A stretch of DNA of 61,920 nucleotides, taken from positions 1-61,920 of the forward strand of contig NZ_BRVM01000021.1 of NCBI RefSeq assembly GCF_026011715.1, read 5' to 3'. The stretch is from Cytobacillus sp. NCCP-133. Lineage in GTDB: Bacteria; Bacillota; Bacilli; Bacillales; Cytobacillaceae. The notes beneath the pieces are model-generated. The model had not been told where the DNA came from, ran no database searches, and saw only the letters and a list, made by a program, of their open reading frames with translations. Below, one piece after another: positions 52,942 to 59,940 of the stretch. Within the stretch, counting starts at the first letter, position 1; the number at the start of each line of letters is the position of its first letter. The position numbers were made by a program, and so were the translations under genes.

Positions 52942-54552
52942 TTACCAGGCAGCAACGGATCCGTCTGTACGCGATTCCGTTCCGCCCATAAGGACGCCCG
53001 TTTTCGAATTGCGCCAGATGATTTGGCCGCGGCCGAATCCGCCGGTATCAAGGGTTACTTCAATTTGGTGTCCTTTGCGTGCAAGGGCCTTTGCAATATG
53101 GTTCGGGAAGTTTGGTTCCACTTGAACCTTTTTGCCTTCGATCCACTGCCATCTTGGCGCATCCAATGCAGCCTGCGGGTTCAAATGGAAATCGACGGTA
53201 TTCATAATCACCTGCATGTGGCCCTGCGGCTGCATATAGCCGCCCATAACACCGAACGGTCCGACTGCCTCTCCGTCCTTTGTCAGGAAACCGGGAATGA
53301 TGGTGTGATATGTTTTCTTGCCCGGCTTCAGTGCATTAGGGTGCTCAGGATCAAGGGAGAAATCGTGTCCGCGGTTTTGCAGAGCAATGCCTGTTCCCGG
53401 AACGACAAGGCCGGAACCGAAGCCCATGTAGTTGCTCTGAATGAAGGAGACCATATTGCCTTCAGCATCGGCTGTTGCAAGGTATACCGTTCCGCCTTTG
53501 TGAGGCTGGTATGGCTCAGGTGTTAGCGCCTCGTCGCCAATCTCACTGCGGCGGGATTCGCCATACTCTTCGGAAAGCAATTCTTCAACCGTTACGCTCA
53601 TATCCGCTGGATCGGTAATAAATGCCTTGCCGTCGGTGAAAGCTAACTTCATGGCTTCCATTTGTTTGTGGTATGTATCCACGGTGTCTTTATCGCCGAA
53701 CTCAAAGCCTTTGGCGATATTCAACCCTAGAAGAGCTACAAGCCCCTGACCGTTCGGCGGGATTTCCCACACATCATAGCCGCGGTAGTTGACCTTGATC
53801 GGATCCACCCATTCCGCTTTGTAATCTGCAAGATCTTCTTTTGATAAAAAAGCATTGTATTTTTTCGAAAAAGCATCGATTTTATCGGCGATTTCACTGC
53901 GGTAAAAGCTTTCGCCGTCTGTTTCAGCGATCGACCTTAAAGTGGCCGCATGGCCTTCCGAACGCCAAACTTCGCCCACTTCCGGGCATTTATCATTTGG
54001 AGCAAATGTTTCAAACCAATGCTGGAATTCTTCGTCCGTGAAGATTTGCTTGAATTTTTCATAAGCAAATTTCCAGTACTTGCCGAGGATTGGGGTTAAA
54101 GGATAGCCTTTTTGTGCATAATCAATCGCAGGCTGAAGAACTTCTTTTAAGGGAAGCTTGCCGAAACGTTTGGATAGCTCTGCCCATGCAGATGGCGCTC
54201 CTGGCACGGTAACAGGCATCCAGCCGTGCACTGGCATTTTTTCATAGCCTCTTTCCTTTAAAGCTTCGATGGAAATGGACTTTGGAGCCGGTCCGCTTGC
54301 ATTCAAGCCATGCAATTCTCCCTTCGTCCAAACAAGCGCAAAGGCATCGCCGCCGATTCCGTTTGAAGTGGGTTCAACCACTGTTAAAGCGGCAGCTGTG
54401 GCAATCGCGGCATCGATCGCATTCCCGCCTTTTTTCATGATATCGAGTCCGGCCTGTGCAGCTAATGGCTGGGAAGTAGCGACCATGCCATTGTTCGCCA
54501 TCACGGTCGTGCGCTGTGAAGGGTATGGGTGGTTTTGGAAATCAAAGTTCAT
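52942..54552 (-). CDS. Gamma-glutamyltransferase family protein (YwrD-like)
   Basis: A 536-residue Ntn-hydrolase. GGNAIDAAIATAAALTVVEP (about 37-56) and the autoprocessing/catalytic Thr in HKGGTVYLATAD (about 357) are the family marks. YMGFGSG and a C-terminal GGTESRTDG are also present. No signal peptide, so it is probably cytoplasmic like the YwrD type. ATG 54552 with AGAGGTGA upstream is used; a GTG nine bases earlier overlaps that site. An extended -10 (TGCTATAAT) reading toward this gene lies at 54593-54601. Confidence 0.88.
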   Translation of the reverse strand: MNFDFQNHPYPSQRTTVMANNGMVATSQPLAAQAGLDIMKKGGNAIDAAIATAAALTVVEPTSNGIGGDAFALVWTKGELHGLNASGPAPKSISIEALKERGYEKMPVHGWMPVTVPGAPSAWAELSKRFGKLPLKEVLQPAIDYAQKGYPLTPILGKYWKFAYEKFKQIFTDEEFQHWFETFAPNDKCPEVGEVWRSEGHAATLRSIAETDGESFYRSEIADKIDAFSKKYNAFLSKEDLADYKAEWVDPIKVNYRGYDVWEIPPNGQGLVALLGLNIAKGFEFGDKDTVDTYHKQMEAMKLAFTDGKAFITDPADMSVTVEELLSEEYGESRRSEIGDEALTPEPYQPHKGGTVYLATADAEGNMVSFIQSNYMGFGSGLVVPGTGIALQNRGHDFSLDPEHPNALKPGKKTYHTIIPGFLTKDGEAVGPFGVMGGYMQPQGHMQVIMNTVDFHLNPQAALDAPRWQWIEGKKVQVEPNFPNHIAKALARKGHQIEVTLDTGGFGRGQIIWRNSKTGVLMGGTESRTDGSVAAW

Positions 54553-54592
54553 GTGGCTCACCTCTGGTTAAATTTACGGTTCTTTAGTTCTG

Positions 54593-54601
54593 ATTATAGC
54601 A
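54593..54601 (-). promoter_or_regulatory. Extended -10 promoter of the GGT-like gene
   Basis: Minus-strand TGCTATAAT matches TGnTATAAT; no good -35. Transcription would begin about 30 bp upstream of the ribosome binding site. Confidence 0.55.
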
Positions 54602-54658
54602 AATTATATAAATATTATGTTAGTATTTATTTCGTATATCTAAACTTCTGTTTTCTTG

Positions 54659-54687
54659 TTGATTTCTTTATCAAAGTTTTGTATGAT
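54659..54687 (+). promoter_or_regulatory. Promoter of the manganese-type riboswitch
   Basis: TTGATT (54659-54664), 17-bp spacer, TATGAT (54682-54687). The start of transcription would be near 54694, about 23 bp before the conserved riboswitch core. Confidence 0.75.
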
Positions 54688-54715
54688 AAGGCTATAAATT
54701 CAATAATCATTCTCC

Positions 54716-54810
54716 TAAAGGGGAGTAGCTTTTACAGCAGAGTCGTCATTACGGAGCATCCGCTCTCGGCTTTGCTGGCAATCTAAACAATTGTTAGCAA
54801 GACCTTTACC
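54716..54810 (+). promoter_or_regulatory. yybP-ykoY type (Mn2+) riboswitch aptamer
   Basis: The core AAAGGGGAGTAG (54717-54728), the internal AGTCGTCA...CTCGGCTTTGCTGGCAA and the closing GCAAGACCTTT (54797-54807) match the yybP-ykoY consensus. P1 is AAAGG paired with CCTTT. The family binds Mn2+ and is usually an ON switch for manganese exporters. Here no exporter gene follows; the next gene is the small basic protein at 54923. Recognised by eye from its conserved loops, not by a covariance model. Confidence 0.8.
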
Positions 54811-54835
54811 CATTCGGTAGAGGTCTTTATTTTTG
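54799..54835 (+). terminator. First terminator of the riboswitch expression platform
   Basis: GACCTTTACC (54801-54810) pairs with GGTAGAGGTC (54816-54825), followed by TTTATTTTT. Its 5-prime arm contains the CCTTT needed for P1, so aptamer folding and termination exclude each other. Confidence 0.85.
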
Positions 54836-54867
54836 GGCCTTTACCAATCGCGGTAAAGGCCTTTTTT
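54836..54867 (+). terminator. Second, tandem terminator of the riboswitch
   Basis: GGCCTTTACC (54836-54845) pairs with GGTAAAGGCC (54852-54861), followed by TTTTTT. Its 5-prime arm can also pair over all ten positions (two wobbles) with the 3-prime arm of the first terminator, giving an antiterminator. Confidence 0.85.
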
Positions 54868-54922
54868 CTAAACAGGCCCACACCGCGAATGGTTTGATTT
54901 TATAAAATGGAGGAATAGGGAT

Positions 54923-55051
54923 ATGAAGAAGAAAATACGATATACATTGGATGAACTGATCAAACAGAATAAAGAGGAACTAATGAAAGACAGACTGCAG
55001 CTTGAAAAAATCGAAAAAAAATTGGATGACAGAAAGGTGAAAAAGATGTAG
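54923..55051 (+). CDS. 42-residue FbpA/FbpB-like small basic protein
   Basis: A short gene with GGAGG nine bases before its ATG. The protein begins MKKKIRYTLDELIKQNKEEL, continues as a Lys/Glu-rich helix and ends KKM. This plan (basic start, a YxxDELIxxNKEEL block, charged helix) is that of the small Fur-regulated basic proteins of Bacillus, thought to act with sRNAs to spare iron. Here, however, it lies under a manganese-type riboswitch and no Fur box is evident. The family call is by pattern and is moderate. Confidence 0.7.
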   Translation: MKKKIRYTLDELIKQNKEELMKDRLQLEKIEKKLDDRKVKKM

Positions 55052-55119
55052 CGAATAGATGAAACTTTCTCATCACTTTCACGTAATAATTGTTAAAACA
55101 ATTAGAGGAGAGATTTTTG

Positions 55120-55509
55120 TTGATTTTACGAAAATACATGTCCATGCTTGGAATCGGTTCTGCCAAAATTGATTTACAGCTGCCGAAGCATCAATATGCT
55201 CCAGGCGAGAATGTGACTGGCATATACCTGATCGAAGGCGGTACCATCGAACAGCAAATCAAGCGAATTGAATGTGACCTTGTCATGACAACCCATTCCG
55301 ATAAAAAGGAAGACGTGATCGGGACATCGACGATCCTATCTACACAGGTGATTCAATCCGAACAAACCAACCGGATGGACTTTCACTTTCAGCTGCCTGA
55401 GGATATTCCATGCTCGACTTCAGACTGCACTTTTCAGTTTAAAACAAGGCTGATCTTTAACGAAGGCGTGAAAAGCGCGGATTTGGATAAGATCATTATT
55501 ACAAATTAA
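55120..55509 (+). CDS. Short Spo0M-like (arrestin-fold) protein
   Basis: A protein of about 129 residues matching only the N-terminal arrestin-like half of Spo0M: MLGIGSAKIDLQLPKHQYAPGENVTG and a TIEQQIKRIECDLVMTT strand pair. B. subtilis Spo0M has about 258 residues and modulates sporulation. The stop after DKIIITN may reflect a truncation or a natural short form. Two TTG codons (55117, 55120) follow GAGGAGAG; the start is chosen between them. It sits 68 bp downstream of the small basic gene, possibly on the same transcript. Confidence 0.6.
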   Translation: MILRKYMSMLGIGSAKIDLQLPKHQYAPGENVTGIYLIEGGTIEQQIKRIECDLVMTTHSDKKEDVIGTSTILSTQVIQSEQTNRMDFHFQLPEDIPCSTSDCTFQFKTRLIFNEGVKSADLDKIIITN

Positions 55510-55852
55510 AGAATCAAAAGGAGGAAAACCTGCGGTGTAAAATAATCCCCTCTCATAGAAAAAATATAGAAAAAATAAACTCAGAGGAGATTTGCAATCC
55601 ATTGAAAACAGCGACTTTGCAAAAGTGGCTTATTATTCTAACTTTTTGAAGCATACTTGAAACCAGCTGCCAATCGGCCGTCACACTAGACGTGAAAAAT
55701 CCGCCGCGAATACAAACGGCGGCAGCAGCACCCTTTCAGCGATCAACCTAGAACCTAGTCACACTCTAATCCGTTCGTCCTGCAGCAGATGGTAACGATG
55801 GCACCAAATTCGCTGAAGGAGAAAGATAAGGTGCTTGCGGAATAATGATTTG
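55510..55852. other. Intergenic region with no identified gene
   Basis: A GGAGG-preceded GTG at 55535 stops at once. CCGCCGCGAATACAAACGGCGG (split: CCGCCG/CGGCGG at about 55701-55724) forms a hairpin. Nothing else is recognised. It could be decayed coding DNA. Confidence 0.4.
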
Positions 55853-55854
55853 AG

Positions 55855-55879
55855 AGCCTGCGATTTGCAGGCTTTTTTT
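55855..55879 (+). terminator. Intrinsic terminator abutting repeat copy D
   Basis: AGCCTGC/GCAGGCT stem with a seven-T run on the plus strand. Confidence 0.85.
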
Positions 55880-55955
55880 ATAATATCAGAATTTATATCC
55901 TTTTGAACTTTGATAACGGTCTAGCTCCAGGTGCCCTGCGCTTTTCTTATTTTCC
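55870..55955 (-). repeat. Dispersed repeat, copy D
   Basis: On the minus strand it runs AAGAAAAGCGCAGGGCACCTG, AGCTAGACCG, AAGTTCAAAAGGATATAAA, ATTCTGATATTATAAAAAAAGCC. It is very close to copy B and likewise ends on a terminator. Confidence 0.85.
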
Positions 55956-56046
55956 TTTTTAGGTAAAAGGTCTGACTTCAGACTTAACAACTCCTCCTTT
56001 CTGCCGATATAAACGGTGGCTAAATCTTACAACCTGGAGGTTCACC

Positions 56047-57024
56047 TTGAAAAAACTACTACCTATTCTACTGATGTTCACATTGTTTTTATCAGCTTGC
56101 TCAGCCGCTGAGGATAGCGCTGCGAAAGGGAAAGAATATAAAATTGGCATTCTCTTATCCGACACAGGTCTAGGGGATGAGTCGTTCAATGACTCTGCTT
56201 TCCGCGGGCTTGAAAAGGCCCGAGACGAACTGGACATTCTTTTTGACTACAAAGAAGCTCCGGACGGCAATTTTGAAAAGCCGCTGGACGAGCTAGTCAA
56301 AGAAGGAAATGACCTTGTAATTGGGCTTGGTTTTTCCGTACAGGAAGCACTTGAGAAAACAGCGGAAAAATATCCGGATCAGCCATTTTTGCTGATTGAT
56401 GCGGTCTCAGAGCTTGACAATGTTGTTTCCCTTACGTTTAAAGAGCATGAAGGCAGCTTCCTTGTCGGGATGCTCGCTGCCATGACGAGTAAGACGGGCA
56501 AGCTTGGATTTATCGGCGGCCTTGATGTACCGGTTATTCATCATTTCGAAAACGGATTTATCCAAGGAGCCAAACATGTGAATCCGGAAATTGAAATTTC
56601 AATCGAATATGCTGGATCATTTGGTGATGCTGCACTTGGCGGTAAAATCGCAGAGAAGCAAATTGCTGAAGGGGCAGATTTCATCTATCCTGCCGCAGGC
56701 TTTACCGGTTTTGGCGCATTGAAAAAAGCGGAAGAAAGAGGCGTGCTTGCGGGCGGTGTCGATTCCGACCAGTATTTCGTCGCTGAAAAGGCAGTCGCGG
56801 CATCTATGATGAAAAACATCGATGTAGCCGTTTTTCATATGGCAAAAACCTTAGCCGAAAACGGCAAAATTGAAGCATCCTCCTATGAATGGGGACTGGC
56901 TGAGGATGGGGTCGGCCTATCCGAAGTCCGGGTTATTTCCTTAACAGAGGAACAAAAATCCCTGCTAAAAAAAGCGGCCGAAGAGATTATTGATGGAAAA
57001 ATCTCAGTGAAAGCTGAGAAATAA
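56047..57024 (+). CDS. BMP-family substrate-binding lipoprotein
   Basis: A 325-residue lipoprotein (lipobox LSAC, Cys18) of the BMP/PnrA type: [27 protein letters not shown] (about 31-57, given in part as GLGDESFND), [33 protein letters not shown] and GGVDSDQY (about 237-244). Most family members bind purine nucleosides. Start TTG with GGAGG seven bases upstream. No ABC permease or ATPase genes follow; the next gene, 13 bp on, is a chemoreceptor. Confidence 0.87.
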   Translation: MKKLLPILLMFTLFLSACSAAEDSAAKGKEYKIGILLSDTGLGDESFNDSAFRGLEKARDELDILFDYKEAPDGNFEKPLDELVKEGNDLVIGLGFSVQEALEKTAEKYPDQPFLLIDAVSELDNVVSLTFKEHEGSFLVGMLAAMTSKTGKLGFIGGLDVPVIHHFENGFIQGAKHVNPEIEISIEYAGSFGDAALGGKIAEKQIAEGADFIYPAAGFTGFGALKKAEERGVLAGGVDSDQYFVAEKAVAASMMKNIDVAVFHMAKTLAENGKIEASSYEWGLAEDGVGLSEVRVISLTEEQKSLLKKAAEEIIDGKISVKAEK

Positions 57025-57037
57025 AGGAGCACCGACG

Positions 57038-58699
57038 ATGACATTACGAAAACGCCTTATTATTGTTACGCTGATCCCGCTCGTCCTATCGGTCAGCATG
57101 ATCGGCTTTATCATATACCAGACATTAAACATCCAAAGCTCTGCTGAAAATGATATAGAGCTCCTTCTGCAAGTGAAGGACCTTGAACAAAGCCTGGTTG
57201 TGACAAGCCAGTCGCTGTCCAATTTCACGTATAATTCAAGCGATGCCAACAAAAACCAGGCCCTGACCATGCTTGCAAATGTCCAGGAAAACCTGGCTTC
57301 GCTTTCTTCGATTGCGACGGTTTCCGAGCACAAAAGGATCATTGGCAACATGGAAACAAAGTACGCCGAACTTTCGAAAGCCGCCACTGAAGCCTTCAAC
57401 AATGGCAGCAAAGCGGAGATTAAGCGCCAAAGCATCAGAATCTCCGGCATTTTAAATGATATGCACCTACTGAAAAAACGCACAAATGAATGGTATGAAG
57501 GCATCCTGCAGGAAACGAACAGCAAAATCGGCTTTATAACCTCTTCCTCCCTGATTGGAAGCGGGCTGCTGATCTTTCTTTCCGCTATTTTTTCCTGGAT
57601 CGCAGCCAGAAAAATCACAAAGCCCATCAATGCCATTGTGGAAAAAGCAGAGAAAATATCAGAAGGCGATCTTACTGCCGACTTATCACAGCTTTCTTTT
57701 ACAGAAAACAGCCGCTATGAAGTGGACAAATTGTCGGAAGCTTTTTCAAAAATGGTCGTGAATTTGAAAGGAACGGTTGGATCCATTGAAGAGGTCAGCC
57801 AGAATGTGAAAGGAGTTGCCGAGGACGTTGCCGCCTATATGGAAAGCTTGAATGAAAGCAGCAGCCAGGTGGCCATTTCCACAGATGAACTGGCAAGAGG
57901 AAGCCAATCCATCTCGGAAGATGTCCAGTCAATGGCAGAGCTGATGAGCACAATGGGCGAGCAATTTGCGGCAGTCCACCATTCAAGCGAACAAAGTGCA
58001 ACCAAAAGCACACATGCACTGGAATCTGTTAACCAGGGCAGAATCTCACTGAAAAAACAAATGAAGCTTGCCGAAGAAATCTCAAGCTCCTCCCATCACA
58101 TTAAAAGCTCAGTCAGCGAGTTTGCCCAGTATGCGAAAGAAATTGAAGGTGCTGCCAACACGGTGAAGGACATTGCCGACCAAACCAATCTCCTTGCACT
58201 GAACGCAGCCATCGAAGCAGCCCGTGCCGGAGACGCCGGAAAAGGATTTGCGGTTGTGGCCGAAGAAGTCCGGAAGCTTGCAGACTCCACGTCAAAAGCG
58301 ACTGATTTGATAACATCCATGGTCAGCCACATCCATAAAGGCATCAGCACGATTTATTCCGCAGCCGAACAAGGATACACCCTCTCAAGGGAGCAGTCCG
58401 GGGCGATGAGCGAAACAGAACAGACTTTTGAAGCCATTTCCGACCATGTAACCGGCATCCATGGCCACTTGGTAAGCTTAGTTTCAGATATGAAAGCATC
58501 CAGCGAAATGAGCAAGCAGGTGATCTCGGCAGTGGAAAATATCTCGGCGGTAACCGAAGAAACCGCTGCAGGGACAGAAGAAATTTCCGCTTCCACAGAA
58601 GAACAGCTTAGTGCCTTTGAACAGGTAATGCTGAAAGTAGAGCAGCTTCAGGAAATGACCGGTGTGATGGAGCGGGAATTGGAGAAGTTTAAAATCTAG
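57038..58699 (+). CDS. Methyl-accepting chemotaxis protein
   Basis: A 553-residue transmembrane chemoreceptor. TM1 at about 8-28, an extracellular four-helix-type sensor (about 30-165), TM2 (about 167-190), HAMP (about 190-245) and a signalling domain with the highly conserved hairpin [18 protein letters not shown] and [16 protein letters not shown]. It would relay ligand binding to CheA/CheW. The gene is coupled to the BMP lipoprotein gene, implying that the lipoprotein presents the ligand to this receptor. Confidence 0.93.
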   Translation: MTLRKRLIIVTLIPLVLSVSMIGFIIYQTLNIQSSAENDIELLLQVKDLEQSLVVTSQSLSNFTYNSSDANKNQALTMLANVQENLASLSSIATVSEHKRIIGNMETKYAELSKAATEAFNNGSKAEIKRQSIRISGILNDMHLLKKRTNEWYEGILQETNSKIGFITSSSLIGSGLLIFLSAIFSWIAARKITKPINAIVEKAEKISEGDLTADLSQLSFTENSRYEVDKLSEAFSKMVVNLKGTVGSIEEVSQNVKGVAEDVAAYMESLNESSSQVAISTDELARGSQSISEDVQSMAELMSTMGEQFAAVHHSSEQSATKSTHALESVNQGRISLKKQMKLAEEISSSSHHIKSSVSEFAQYAKEIEGAANTVKDIADQTNLLALNAAIEAARAGDAGKGFAVVAEEVRKLADSTSKATDLITSMVSHIHKGISTIYSAAEQGYTLSREQSGAMSETEQTFEAISDHVTGIHGHLVSLVSDMKASSEMSKQVISAVENISAVTEETAAGTEEISASTEEQLSAFEQVMLKVEQLQEMTGVMERELEKFKI

Positions 58700-58938
58700 T
58701 AAGCTCGTTACCTGCGATATTGTGAACGATGCAAATAGAAGGTGGAGAACTGCTAATCGGACTAAGAAATTTGCCAATAGCAGGGAACTTGCTAATCGAG
58801 ACGGCTTTCTTGCAAATAGAAGTGGAAAACTGCTAATAGGGCCTGCCTTACTGCAAATAGAAGATGGGAAATTGCTAATAGGACCGGCTTTCCTGCAGAG
58901 TAAATTCAGCAAACAGACTGCACCTGCGTAAACAGACG
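58700..58938. other. Convergent gap with a periodic repeat array
   Basis: Between the ends of the chemoreceptor and hpf genes. It is filled mainly by the 21-bp array described separately. No gene. Confidence 0.6.
58730..58897. repeat. 21-bp periodic array, core TGCWAATMG
   Basis: Eight cores alternate between TGCAAATAG and TGCTAATAG/TGCTAATCG (one TGCCAATAG). Most are 21 bp apart (58730, 58751 and so on, with one 18-bp and one 20-bp step). The spacers differ but alternate units share AAG.TGGAAAA-type sequence. Confidence 0.85.
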
Positions 58939-58972
58939 AAACCCCCGCTTTTGACGGCGGGGGTTTTTCTTT
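58937..58972. terminator. Bidirectional terminator of the chemoreceptor and hpf genes
   Basis: AAACCCCCGC/GCGGGGGTTT perfect stem with T runs on both strands. Confidence 0.93.
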
Positions 58973-58976
58973 ATCA

Positions 58977-59531
58977 TTATTGAGCTTCAATTAAACCATA
59001 GCGGCCGTCTTTACGCTTGTACACTACATTGGTTAAGTTAGACTCTGCATTTGTGAATACGTAGAAGCTGTGGCCCAGCATATTCATCTGCAGGATAGCC
59101 TCCTCGCTGTCCATCGGCTTTAAGTCAAAGCTTTTTTGGCGGACAACTTCAAGGTCATTCTCTTCTTCTTCCGCTGCTGGCGGCTCTGTTTCATCCAGCT
59201 GGGAAAATACAGCCGTCATATTGCCTTTTTCGCGGAATTTGCGGTTTACTTTTGTTTTGTGCTTGCGGATCTGACGTTCTAATTTATCCGTAATCAGGTC
59301 TATAGCTGCATACATATCATCATGATCTTCCTCTGCACGAAGAACCAGGTTTGGCATCGGAATGGTTACTTCCACTTTAGAACGGGTATTAGTATACGTT
59401 TTCAGGTTTACATGTACATTGGCATTAGGAGTTTCAGCGAAATACTTGTCTAGCTTAGAAATCTTCTTCTCTACGTAGTCTCTGATTGCTGGAGTTACCT
59501 CAATGTTTTCACCACGAACGTTGTAATTCAT
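58977..59531 (-). CDS. hpf: Ribosome hibernation promoting factor, long form
   Basis: A 184-residue long-form HPF. The N-terminal domain (about 1-105: MNYNVRGENIEVTPAIRDYV, EEDHDDMYAAIDLITDKLERQIRKHK) binds the decoding centre; an acidic linker leads to the C-terminal dimerisation domain (about 125-184: VVRQKSFDLKPMDSEEAILQMNMLGHSFYVF). It drives 100S dimer formation in stationary phase. Start ATG 59531 with GGAGGAG; the longer frame lacks a site. In B. subtilis (yvyD) it lies next to secA; here 11 kb separate them. Confidence 0.95.
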   Translation of the reverse strand: MNYNVRGENIEVTPAIRDYVEKKISKLDKYFAETPNANVHVNLKTYTNTRSKVEVTIPMPNLVLRAEEDHDDMYAAIDLITDKLERQIRKHKTKVNRKFREKGNMTAVFSQLDETEPPAAEEEENDLEVVRQKSFDLKPMDSEEAILQMNMLGHSFYVFTNAESNLTNVVYKRKDGRYGLIEAQ

Positions 59532-59630
59532 AAGTGAACTCCTCCTTTTCATTATACAATAACGGCTTTCTCCAGAACGCCAGCCGCGAAAATGAACAGC
59601 TAAAACCAAAGCGTCTGAAAAGGAATGCCT

Positions 59631-59656
59631 AGTCTTACAAGTATATTAAGACTATG
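59631..59656. other. Inverted repeat upstream of hpf
   Basis: TAGTCTTA/TAAGACTA separated by 9 bp, about 100 bp upstream of the hpf start. It may be an operator or a leader hairpin. Confidence 0.4.
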
Positions 59657-59744
59657 TATTTATATTTCTATTTTACCCTGAAAAATTCCTGCTGAAACCG
59701 AGAAATTCTTTACGGTTTTTTGTCTAGGCTCTTTTCTCATAGAT

Positions 59745-59860
59745 TATTTAGCCCGCTGATTTCAGCATGGAATACCTGCTTTCCGCGAGGAGGCACAGCG
59801 CTCCTCGGACGCTCCTGAGTCTGAGGGGGCTCCCGCTCATCCAGCACATGCAATAACAGT
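59745..59860. repeat. G+C-rich dispersed repeat of the common Bacillaceae type, copy 2
   Basis: Contains GCTTTCCGCGAGGAGG, a hairpin-forming centre and GGGGGCTCCCGCT, the same plan as the element at 16225-16360. Located between hpf and the pRiA4b ORF-3-type gene. Confidence 0.6.
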
Positions 59861-59940
59861 GAGATCCGCAACAGGTCTGCCGGCGAACCCTTCGGAGCAA
59901 AAGAATATTGGCTCGCATCCCCTTCCCGCTGTCCAGCAAT

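Noticed and set aside
57004..57636. Minus-strand 210-codon frame inside the chemoreceptor gene
   Set aside because: It is antisense to the conserved chemoreceptor sequence and shows no domain.
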